A DNA stretch of 64,000 bases from Viola odorata (Eukaryota > Streptophyta > Magnoliopsida > Malpighiales > Violaceae). The stretch is taken from the NCBI GenBank assembly GCA_963691705.1, contig OY829537.1, forward strand, positions 70,081,352 through 70,145,351, read 5' to 3'. The position numbers and the translations under genes were made by a program. Positions within the stretch are counted from its first letter, which is position 1. Each line of letters starts with the position of its first letter. Shown in pieces: positions 54,918 to 64,000 of the stretch. The notes below the pieces were generated by a model. That model had not been told where the DNA came from, made no database searches, and saw only the letters and a list, made by a program, of their open reading frames with translations.

Positions 54918-56060
54918 TTTTGGCCCTTTTCTACCGGTTGCAAGGTTTTTCCTTCCCGGTTACCTCCTCTGACACCCTCTGCCTTCCTTTCTTCATTTCT
55001 AACATGATTTGACATTTTTTTTACTTTTAGCATTTTCATTTTCTTTCGTTTCTTTCTTTCATTTTTCTTTCTTATTTCTTATTTTCTTATCCTTAAATTC
55101 TTTCATTTCCAGCATTTTCCATTTCTTAATTTCTTTCTTTCTTTCTTTTTCTTTTCTTGATTTAGTCTCCTGCCCACATGCTTAAAAAGCCTAGACAAAT
55201 CTTAATCCCCAAATTCAATTCAAACAACAACAAAATGCAGCAAAACACAATTTCCCATAACTCTAAATTGAAAATTACAATAACACAAACAATACATAGG
55301 TTCCAACTAGAATTTTAAAACCCATCCATCATCAGTATATTCTCAACTATCGATAAAAAAATATTCGTATAAAAAATGAAAAAAGAAAAAGAGAAAGGAA
55401 ATAACTCAAAAAGAAAAAAGAAAATGGGGAGCAGAAGCCGAGTTTTACTCTGCAAATCTTTATCCTCGCTACTCTCCCTTGCACTCGCTTTCACTTCCAC
55501 TCATTTTCGATTAAAATCATTCACTCCCTCACCGAAGAACTCGAGACTGCAACGCATGGCCGGCGAGGCTTCATCATCTCCCTCTTCCGTCTCGGACGGA
55601 GACGATGACCATTGTGGCAGGCTAGATCGATCCATATATTTAGATTTAGATATAGATCTAAATCTAAATCTTTATCTTTATCTAAAATAAGGTAAAAAAA
55701 TGATGAAGGAAATGTTGGATGGAGCAGAGGAGAAAGAAATGGAGGTGGTTGATGATAAGAAAAGAAATAAAAAAGAAAGAAAAAAGAAATAAAGAAAAGA
55801 AGAGAGGATGATGAAGGGAAGGAAAAAAGGGAAAAGGAAAATAAAAAAGCAAATGAAAGAAAGAAGAGGTTGTCACAGGTTGAAAAACGAAAGAAAGAAA
55901 AGAAAGAAAACGAAAGAAAGAAAAGAAAGAAAAATGAAAATGTTGAAAGTAAAAAAAATGTCAAATCATATCAAAAATGAAGAAAGGAAGGTGAAGGGTG
56001 TTAGAGGAGGTAACTAGGAAGGAAAAACCTTGCAACCAGTAGAAAAGGATCAAAACTCAT
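54918..56060. repeat. Inverted repeat pair with a gene-like segment between the arms
   Basis: Left arm about 54918-55080, right arm about 55895-56060, roughly 85-90% identical in opposite orientation. For example CCTTTTCTACCGGTTGCAAGG faces CCTTGCAACCAGTAGAAAAGG, and ACATGATTTGACATTTTTTTTAC faces its complement. Pyrimidine/purine microsatellites (TTTC/GAAA) extend inward from both arms. The arms explain the near-identical open frames on opposite strands (MLKVKKMSNH...). The structure may be a TIR transposon with unknown outer ends. Confidence 0.75.
55376..55690 (+). other. Open frame with transit-peptide-like start, possible captured exon
   Basis: From an ATG at 55424 it reads MGSRSRVLLCKSLSSLLSLALAF, then a Ser/Thr-rich, Arg/Lys-bearing stretch, RMAGEASSSPSSVSDGDDDHCGRLDR, and then runs into an ATCTAAAT microsatellite. 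The composition looks like a plastid or mitochondrial targeting sequence followed by the first residues of a protein. I do not recognise the gene and found no further exon. It lies between two inverted repeats, which would fit a fragment carried by a DNA element. It may not be a gene at all. Confidence 0.3.
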
Positions 56061-56460
56061 GGTCTGTTAGTTTAACTAACAAAAAAAGCCCTTTTGCCAT
56101 TGACTAATAGTATAGAGGGGAGTTTATAACTTTTTAAAGTATAGGAGTAGAGTCTGTTTTTCGTGATAGTACAGGAGGCTTTATGCTATTATCCTAGTAA
56201 ATAATGATATTGAAATATTAATACCCTAAATTTAAATCATAAACATCCTGACATAATTTTATTCTTTTAGTATTTATCTAATTAGTAATTATTCTTTTTC
56301 TGACAATTGATATGTTATTTTTCTACTGAATGTTAATGTACACCTCACTTGATTTTTTGGTATTTGTTTTATTCATTTAATGGATAATAATAGTAATGTC
56401 TGGTATGCAAAAACTTTCATTTCTATTCCACTCTACCAGAAACGCAAATCCTAAACCCCA
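56061..56460. other. Upstream region of the MORF gene
   Basis: AT-rich, no gene. The 56090-56190 stretch has terminal-repeat-like phrasing of a DNA transposon, but I could not define ends. Confidence 0.4.
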
Positions 56461-56462
56461 TA

Positions 56463-56471
56463 AAACCCTAA
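56463..56471 (+). promoter_or_regulatory. Telo-box (AAACCCTAA) upstream of the MORF gene
   Basis: AAACCCTAA lies 53 bp upstream of the ATG, probably in the 5' UTR. It is followed by a CACCTC microsatellite (about 56486-56511). A telo-box here would fit co-expression with ribosome and organelle biogenesis genes; this is inferred from the motif only. Confidence 0.6.
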
Positions 56472-56523
56472 CTGATCATCCCCCCACCTCCACCTCCACC
56501 TCCACCTCCAGAGCTGCTAAGCC

Positions 56524-59329
56524 ATGGCCCTCCGATCCATCCGCCTCCGTCGATCCTTATCCGCTCTGTCCACTCTCCATCGCTCCCTTTCCATCATTAC
56601 ACCCGCACCCATTTCTCCTCTTGTCCCTCTCCAAACTGCTCATCCTCCTTCTTCCACCTCTCCCTCTTTTTCCTTCCTCCAGTCCCGCACATTCGTGACC
56701 TCACGGTCTCTGCTCATGGAAGCTGGGAAAAGAGAGTACAAGGTGTACAAAGAAGGAGACGAAATCACTGAAGACGTAGTCCTCTTCGAAGGTTGTGACT
56801 TAAATCATTGGCTCATCACTATGAACTTCACTAATCCCAAACCTTCCCCTGAAGAAATGGTTGCCGTTTATGAACAAACCTGTGCTAAAGGACTCAACAT
56901 TAGGTATCTATATATACGAATTTATGTGCCTGAATACTTGCGTTGGTTGATGGTATAGAAATGGAGTTTCTTTTTTATCTATTGAAATATTTGTTGATGT
57001 ATTGTTTGTGTTTATTTGATCCGTCTGGTGATGTTTCTTCTTTTTTAAGTTATTGACTTTGTTTGATTGGTTGGTGTTGAATTGGTTCCCTCCTTTTCGT
57101 GAATGGATATCAGAAGTTCAGGTTATTAAGGTTTTTGAATTAATCAGTCTGCTTCCGCCTCTTTCATTTACTTTTTGTCCTCAATTGAATGTCTCTTTGT
57201 TTGTCACGTTATTGTTTTGAAGATATTGGACCTTGCCTTCAGAGAAGATCGATAGGCAAAGTTTGAGTAACAGTAGTGGATGGATTGGTTTTTTCTGTTT
57301 TTTGCTTCAGGTGATTGTGTATTGTTCTTTCTGGAGTTGTTTTCCAATGGTGGTGGACCTGGTGGTGCTGTAGTTCTTTGTGAAATTTCACTTTCTTGAA
57401 CAAAAAATGAGTTTCAACTCTCCGTGTTTAATGAATACTGGTTCTTCAAGATATTTTTTTTGAAAAAACTTGTTGGTGTTACAATTGTGTTCTTGTTTGT
57501 GGGACATATAATGCTCTTTATGCACATTATTTTGCGAGACCATTCATTTCTGTTTCACAACAGTCAGATTTTGTTTTCTTTTTTAATTGCATATAAGAGA
57601 GAATATTTGTTATGCGTATTGAAACTCTATGGTCCAACCTTCACATGGCCTTGTACCTACTCCCTACCTGCTTGTTAGCCTTTAGTACGTCATACTTCGG
57701 AAATGTTTAGGGGAGTGGTTGCCCAGGAGGGAGACTTAGGAAGCCGTATCAGTTGATGGATTATTCTATAATAGTTGGCTTTGCTTGACATAGTGCTAGC
57801 CTTACTTTTTCTTGTCAAGATGGCTGTCGCCCAATAAAAAATGGTTTCATTTGTTTAGAAAGTCCAGAGATTTTTCCCCTGCTGAGAATTCTGTCGTAGT
57901 AAAAATAAAAAAAATCAATTGCATGGACCAAATAATGCGAGAAGATGAAACAGATGATTAGTTTTGATGATTTTATTTGAAACTAGTATGTGCTTGTTGG
58001 CTATATTAGAAAATTGCTATTTCTTTTTTTCTCTTCGACTGCAGTTGGTGCTATATGTAGCATTGGTGCATGGATTTCAGTGCTTTAAATGTCTGATTTT
58101 GAGTAATTTGTTCATGCCAGTATTGAGGAGGCAAAAAAAAGAATGTATGCCTGTAGCACCACAACTTATGATGGCTTTCAGGCTGTGATGACTGAAGAGG
58201 AGTCTGAGAAGTTTAGTGGTCAGTGTCTCTATCTACATATGTGTGTGTGCAAACATATATCTTTCTGTTGTTGCCCACTATATTATGTAGGAATCTTTTA
58301 TTTGATCTAAGTGTTTTGGATGCTAACTTGCTTTCTGTGCACAAAACAGATCTACCTGGAGTTGTTTTTGTGTTGCCGGATTCATACATTGATCCAGTCA
58401 ACAAGGAGTATGGAGGTGAAGTTCTTCTCCATAGTCTGGCTTTAAGTAGAGGCTACTTCTATTTAGTTTAAACAACATAATTGAACATGATTCCTTATTA
58501 AGTTTGTCTAAATTTTTATACTAAGCATCAAATTGGTCATCTCTCCTTTTGTTTTTTGTTCCTTAGTTAACAAGTAATATATATTGTCTCTAAAATATAG
58601 AGCTGAATAGTACTGTACTTGACAGGAGACAAATATGAAAATGGAGTTATCACACATAGACCACCTCTAGCTCATTATCAACAGGGAAGAAGAGGGGGGG
58701 ATAGAAATCGTGAACGGAATAGGAACTATGAACCAAGATATGACCAGCAAGGGGGTCCAATGCAAAATCAACAAGGCAGTCCTCAATATGGTCAGCAGGG
58801 TGGTCCTCAATATGGTCAGCAAGGTAGTCCTCAGTATGGTCAGCAGGGCGGTCCTCAATATGGTCAGCAAGGCAGTCCTCAGTATGGTCAGCAAGGCGGC
58901 CCTCAATATGGTCAGCAAGGAGGTCCTCAATATAGTCAGCAAAGATCTACACAAGGAGGTCTTCCAGGACAACAGCAACAGCATGGTCCTCCAGGACAAG
59001 ATGAAAGTAGCCCAGTAACCAATAGGGGTCATGCCCCTAGAGGGAGTGATGGTTACTCAAATAGAACCAATGCTGGGCCTACTTATCAAGGCAATTGCAA
59101 CCAGGGCCAGCCAGGAAATCAGGGCTATGTCAACCAGGGGGAGCCCGGACAGGGATATTACAATCAGGGCCAGCAACAACATCATGACTATTTCAACGAT
59201 GGCCAGCAAGGAAATCCAGGCAATTACAACAGAGGGCAGCAAGAGAACCATACTCCCCAACACCAGAGGGGCGCTGAACAAGGAGATTGGGGTTTCAATG
59301 GATCTAGACAGAGAGCCATGGGGAGCTAA
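56524..59329 (+). CDS. MORF1: Multiple organellar RNA editing factor (MORF1/RIP-like), mitochondrial type, four exons
   Basis: Exons 56524-56903, 58121-58218, 58350-58415 and 58626-59329, all GT-AG, give 415 residues in frame. Residues 1-65 are Arg/Ser-rich, a likely mitochondrial transit peptide. Residues 71-190 are the MORF domain ([82 protein letters not shown]). The rest is a Gln/Gly/Asn-rich tail with about eight QYGQQGGP/S repeats. MORF proteins bind PPR editing factors and are needed for C-to-U editing in plant organelles; MORF1 is mitochondrial in Arabidopsis. Paralogue identity is from memory. The tail ends early at 59329, while another frame continues with similar composition to 59453. 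No other damage is seen. Confidence 0.92.
58779..58945 (+). repeat. Coding minisatellite, GGTCCTCAATATGGTCAGCAA
   Basis: Seven to eight 21-bp units inside MORF exon 4, each encoding GPQYGQQ or SPQYGQQ. The 21-bp unit keeps the frame, so copy-number changes would lengthen or shorten the tail without breaking it. Confidence 0.95.
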
Positions 59330-61200
59330 CAGGAACCATATGGCCAATCAACCTGGATCCCATGGGCAAGCTGATAATGCAGGGTATAGAGAAGGCCATC
59401 CAAGCCAAGCTCAAAGTTTCAGTCAGATGGATCAAAGGAGTGTGCAAGGATAGCAAGGGAGCTTTGGAGTTCCGGCAGATAGGATTGACAGAGTTTGACT
59501 AAGTAAGGGTACTAATTAACTAACTGGTACCTCTTTCTGGAGTACACACTGTAGTTCCCTAAGCCTGAGAAACAAAAAATGGCTTTGTTGAGCCTTTAAC
59601 AAAGCATGCCTGACTTGTTTTTTGTTTGACTCGAGAACAGTGTCATTTGCTTTTGCAACCTTTCCATTTCCTCGTCAGGCTAACATGAAACAGTGTTATA
59701 GTTTTCTAGATGGCCAGATAATGGATCTTAGATTCCTTCTTCTAATTGCTACACTTTCATATCCAAACCATTCTCAGATTTAATAGTCTCTATTGTGTAG
59801 ATCTTGGACAAAATTTTGAACTGTGTTAAAAAGATATCGTTCCTCCTCATATTGTTCCACAGATACCTAACTTTTAATTGTTTGGTCTTGCAGGGATGAT
59901 AATAAGACGAATCCAAGAGTTGGTGAGGCAGTAAGTACATGGTACTCAAATCAATCCCATCTGTTTCAGTAGCGTGGAATGGGATATAAGGATTTTTTAA
60001 AAGTTTTTAACGGTAAATAGTCTTTCTTTGTATTTGCCTTGGATTAGTTACTTTCTGCAATCAGTTTAGCAGCTTGAACTTGGTATCATGAACTACCTGC
60101 CAGTTGATGGCTGTTTTGATGAACTGTACATGTATGGTCCCTTTAAGTTGCTTCCCTCTTCATTGCATGTTTCTTTTAGTGCCGTTTATATAGTTTTGAC
60201 TTTCCGTTCTTCCTGCAAACTTGTGTTTGTGTGATTGATTGGTTAGAACCTTGAGCTTCTTGACACCAGTCTTAGTTGTCTGATGTGTGTATGAGAATGA
60301 GTTTTGAATGGGTTTGAGGCGACAAGTACTTTAACCCGTGTTGATGCCTGTTCCATGACTTCCTCCATTTTTGTTGTGGATAATACGAAAAAGAATGGAT
60401 GATTTCAGTTGAACAAGGTCGGGGTTTTGCACATTATCTAACCTATGAAACTGATTATCTTGTGCCCTGGAGAAATTATTGGGTAAAACTGGTAGTTGTT
60501 TTGCTCTGTTATGAATGCTTTCAGTTGTGGCATAAGATTCAATGTTTAGGGGTTAAAACTTAAAACTAAAAGACCCATATAAAATCTGCTGCTAGCCTTC
60601 ATATGGCAATTGATGAGTAAAGAGTGCAGCCCTCAAATCATCTTCGCTTGAGTTGTTCAAAATGGAAATTAACTGTATAAAACGTATCATTAGAATTTGG
60701 TAACTATCAAAGCATCCAGATTAAGGTTTGTAAAGTTTATGGCTCCTATTAGAATGCTTGAGACACTGGCGTGGAAAAAAGTTGGAAAACTATGCTGCGA
60801 AACATAGTCTTCTATTTCAAAGGAGTAGAGGATTAAAGAAACTGGAAAGCCATTTCTATGCCAAGTGCGTCATTGTTAGTTTTCTGCAGTTTCAAATGAC
60901 ATGGAAATCTGCGAGGCTAGTCGCACATGAGATGCAATATGGTAGCAATAAGCAGTCATTTGTCGCTAGACCTTGGCCTAGGCCTTGCCACGGGATCAAC
61001 TTTGACAAGGCATGGCCTGAGCCAAGTGGGGCTTGGATATTCAGCCGGAAGTCCGATCGTACTATTATCAAGCCTGAGCTAAAAACGATGTGGTAGCCAA
61101 TTCTGAAAAGTAGATTACTACGACTTATTATATAGAAATATTGCCAAATCTATCCATACAACCTTGGCAAAATGCAGGTAACATCAGTTTAGATCAGGCA
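59330..61200. other. 3' flank of the MORF gene and spacer
   Basis: The first 600 bp are probably 3' UTR, possibly with a small exon at about 59894-59931 (TCTTGCAG before it, GCAG/GTAAG-like after it). No coding gene recognised to 61200; a 112-codon frame at 60758-61096 has no recognisable similarity. Confidence 0.45.
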
Positions 61201-61204
61201 AAAA

Positions 61205-64000
61205 GACATTAGGGGTCCCTGGACTCTGGAGTTTTATTTAATGGGAACCCCCAACTATTTTTTTATTTAATCACCCCCCGACCTCTTTACGTTTTGTTTA
61301 ATAACAACCCTACCGTCACAGAATGCTGATGAGTCACCGTTATGTGCTTCGTCATGTGCTGACTGGACGCCACGTCATCAAGACATGTCAGCAACTTGCC
61401 ACGTAGGTCCGTCCACGTGTATAAGCTTGCCACGTGTAAGTGGGCCCCACGACAGCCTAACCTCACCTTTATTCGGTCGGCTTGTCGTTTGCTCAAAGTC
61501 GTCTCTTTCCTCTCCCGAAATCAATTTCCAATAGAAACCCTAACCTTTGTATTTTCCATTCCCAAATCTTCCTTCGCATCCTGTAAAACAAACAAAGCCC
61601 TAACATCTTTCAATCCTCCTTACCCAGCGTCAATTGGGATTGAGAGAAATGCACTGTGGTGTTGAGGGAGTCAGTTTGAAGAGGGCGATTGATTTTCGAG
61701 GCGGTGAAGACAACGCGCGCGTGCGTTACTGCTTTGCTTAGAACGAGGGTTGTATAGGAGCATCTGTTGGTACGTTATTTTGTTGGAATCTTTCATAGTG
61801 GGGTACGTTTTCTTGGTAACGTTGCTTTCATTGTGGTCCTGTCGATAGATTAGGGTTTCTGTAGTGTTGTCTATATGGGCAAACTACAATTATATATTGG
61901 TGGGGTGTTATTGTGGAAGGGTAATAAACTGAGATATGTGGGGGGTTTCGTTGATGAAAAAAGTTTTGATCCTGACACGATGACATACCTGTTATTGTTA
62001 AATTGGTGTGCTTCAATGGGGTTTATAAACGTAAATTGTCTATATTTTAAACGCCCAGACTCGTTTTCTATTTTTGAGATATCTGATGATGCTAGCATTA
62101 TGCCACTTCTTAGGCATTTTGAGACTGGTGGTGAGGGTATTATTTATGTGGAACATGGTGATAAAATGCACCCTTTGTTGTCTACTGATAACCCTATGTT
62201 GACGGGTATAAGACTTGGTTTAGTAAATGAGGAAAAGAAGTACATGGAGAGTAATGAGTTGTTTTCTGGTGATGAGTCTGGTGATGAGAGTGTTGCTGCG
62301 AATGAAATCAACAGTGGAGCAAATGAAGTGGGTGGGTTTAGAATTGATGAGAGTTGTTGCAGTGGAAACGTAATGAGCCAAAAAGTTAGGGTTGCAACTG
62401 GAATTATGCGTAATGTTGATGGTGATGTTGTTAGTGATGGTTATGTCCAGGATGAGGGTGAAGGTTTGGGAGGGGATGATGAGGATACTATTGAGGAGGC
62501 AACAGTAGAGGGGCAATTCTTGGTAGATTTAATGGAGGATATAGGACTGAATGAGTTAAATGTGGAGACTGGAGTGGATGATGGAGATCAACAGCAGCTT
62601 GAGGAAGAAGTTGATGGTGATCAGTTTGGTGAGGAAGAAGGTAATGATCAACAGCAGCTTGAGGAAGGAGTTGATGGTGATCAACTTGGTGAAGAAGAAG
62701 GTAATGGTGATCAGCAACATGAGGAAGAAGGTGATGGTGATCAGCAGCATGAGGAAGAAGGTAATGGTGATCAGCAGCATGAGGAAGAAGGTGATGATGA
62801 TGAGCAGCATGATGAAGATGTTGATGGTGATCAGTTTGGAGGTAATATTAAAATTCTTTTTCTCTTTATGTCTGCTAGTGGGGCCCATGGTATTCTACTT
62901 AAAAGAAAACATAATAGTTGCAACATATTAAACAAATAACATGTGTATTCTATTTTTTAATTCCTTGGTGTTTGCTGTGAATAGGTGATAATGATATTGA
63001 GGTAGCTATGCGGGGGAACAAGGCTAATGGTTTCCGGGTCCCTGAAGAATACTTAGTGGAGGTTGAGGATTTAACTGATAATGAAGACGAAGAGTTGCAT
63101 GAAGGGAGGCGTTTATTGAAAGGACTATTGGAGAAATCAAGAAAATTAAAACGACATGTGGGGCAGGTTGCAGCTGTCATGGAGTCTGAAGAGTTAAAAA
63201 ACTTGTTTGATGAAGGAGAGCATAATGAGGATGGGGGCAGGTTTAGAAAGGATGGTGATCATGTCAGGCAGAGGCACTTTTACAAACCTGAATCTAAAGT
63301 TCCTGTTATTTATGTTGGACTCAAATTTTTAAGCAAGGCCCAATTCAAGCAGGTTGTAGACAAATTAGCCCTCCACCAACGTAGAGATGTTAAGTATGTG
63401 AAAGATGAAGGGCATCGTTGCAGAGCAGAATGTAAAGATGAAGACTGCGATTGGAGGGTTCTATGCAGTATGGATCGCAGGAGTTCCGACTGGAAGGTGA
63501 AGACTTGCCAACCAAACCATTCTCATTTGTGTCAAGAAGTGTTGAAGAGCTCAAGGTTAACTTTCAAGGTGATGGCTGAATATTTCATCAGGAAAAGAGG
63601 TTTGTCAGCCTTAGCAATGACACAACAGGAGATCTGGGATGGTGTATATGCTAAGTGGACCATTGAGTCTTCAATGACTCAATGCAGGTGGGCTAAGCAT
63701 CGGATTATGTCACTGTTACAAGGGAATGTGGATTTGGAATTTGATAGATTAGAAGACTATGCTGAAGAACTACGAAGGAGTAACAAGGGTAGCACTATTG
63801 TTTTGGAGACTGAAGAAGTTGATGGGTGCAAGGTGTTTAGAGGCATGTATGTTTGTTTAGCTGCAATGAAGAAAGGGTTCAAGATGGGTTGCAGGCCTAT
63901 CCTAGGGGTAGATAGGGCATTCCTGAAAGGACCCTTTAAGGGAGAACTATTGGCAGCAGTTGGTAGGGATGCCAACAATCAAATGTACCCTTTGGCATGG
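61205..64000 (+). mobile_element. Mutator-like element (MULE), 5' part
   Basis: A transposase gene of MuDR type fills 61875 to the right edge. Upstream, 61205-61330 has the phrase TTAGGGGTCCCTGGACT...CCCCCGACCTCTTTACG, which resembles the terminal region of plant MULEs. The exact outer end and target duplication cannot be set, because the other end lies outside the window. A telo-box-like AAACCCTAA occurs at 61535-61543 in the presumed 5' UTR. Confidence 0.7.
61875..64000 (+). CDS. MULE (MuDR-type) transposase, two exons, C-terminus outside window
   Basis: Exon 1 61875-62841, intron 62842-62984 (GTAATATT...GTGAATAG), exon 2 62985 to the edge, in frame. The N-terminus (KLQLYIGGVLLWKGNKLRYVGGFVDEKSFDPDTMTYLLLLNW) is the PB1-like/plant MULE N-terminal domain. 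Residues about 235-320 are an acidic tandem repeat (DGDQQHEEEGNGDQQ...). Exon 2 carries the MuDR DNA-binding domain (FLSKAQFKQVVDKLALHQRRDVKYVKDEGHRCRAECKDEDCDWRV, with the Cys/His spacing for zinc, and NHSHLC). The start of the MULE catalytic domain is GCRPILGVDRAFLKGPFKGELLAAVGRDANNQMYPLAW, with the first catalytic Asp in GVDRAFLKG. The frame is intact to the edge, so the element may have been mobile recently, or the gene may be domesticated. Confidence 0.9.

Noticed and set aside
58667..59347. Leu/Thr-rich minus-strand and Met/Val-rich plus-strand frames over MORF exon 4
   Set aside because: Antisense and shifted readings of the Gln/Gly repeat; the spliced MORF frame explains the region.
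1..64000. tRNA, rRNA or other structured RNA genes
   Set aside because: I looked for cloverleaf-like and rRNA sequence by eye and saw none; tRNA-related sequence occurs only as primer-binding sites. A tRNAscan or Infernal run would settle it.

Overview
The window is a piece of a plant nuclear genome, almost certainly a eudicot. It has an organellar pentatricopeptide (PPR) gene, a MORF/RIP RNA-editing factor gene with GT-AG introns, a cytosolic ribosomal protein eL30 gene headed by a telo-box, and about 45 kb of nested plant transposable elements (Ty1/Copia, Ty3/Gypsy Athila-like, Retand-like and Ogre-like, LINE, mariner, MULE and MITEs). There is no prokaryotic gene organisation. The species cannot be named from the sequence alone.

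Layout. 1-1.93 kb: C-terminal part of a large PPR gene, plus strand, running in from the left edge. 3.96-4.76 kb: a broken type-2C protein phosphatase copy on the minus strand. 5.3 kb: a 233-bp Stowaway-like MITE. 6.84-7.5 kb: eL30 on the minus strand with three recognisable exons and no recognisable last exon. 9.1-9.6 kb: a solo LTR with a 5-bp target duplication. 9.85-12.47 kb: an internally deleted Copia element (minus strand) whose 5' LTR is interrupted and resumes near 43.63 kb. The interruption holds an Athila-like gag remnant (12.6-14.18 kb), a Retand-like element inserted in it (14.18-19.38 kb, 3' end lost), and a 24-kb Ogre-like element on the minus strand (19.38-43.63 kb).

The Ogre-like element reads, on the minus strand: 5' LTR (with a nested solo LTR), PBS, an extra ORF1, gag with an internal tandem duplication, a solo LTR inserted in gag-pro, protease, a putative frame-keeping intron, RT, RNase H, integrase, a 4.5-kb 3' noncoding region with minisatellites, a polypurine tract and a truncated 3' LTR.

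44.4-54.2 kb: a mariner-like transposase remnant, a Gypsy RNase H scrap, and a LINE split by a second Ogre-like fragment (48.7-53.8 kb) with two minisatellites. 54.4-56.1 kb: foldback and inverted-repeat DNA. 56.46-59.33 kb: the MORF1-like gene, four exons. 61.2-64.0 kb: the 5' part of a MULE with a two-exon transposase gene that runs off the right edge.

The PPR and MORF genes belong to families that act together in organellar RNA metabolism, but their proximity here is probably coincidence. Nearly all of the rest is transposon archaeology. I did not find a convincing new biological system. The best leads are the structured Ogre-like element (ORF1, intron, duplicated gag segment, conserved minisatellite core) and the lesions in the eL30 and MORF genes.
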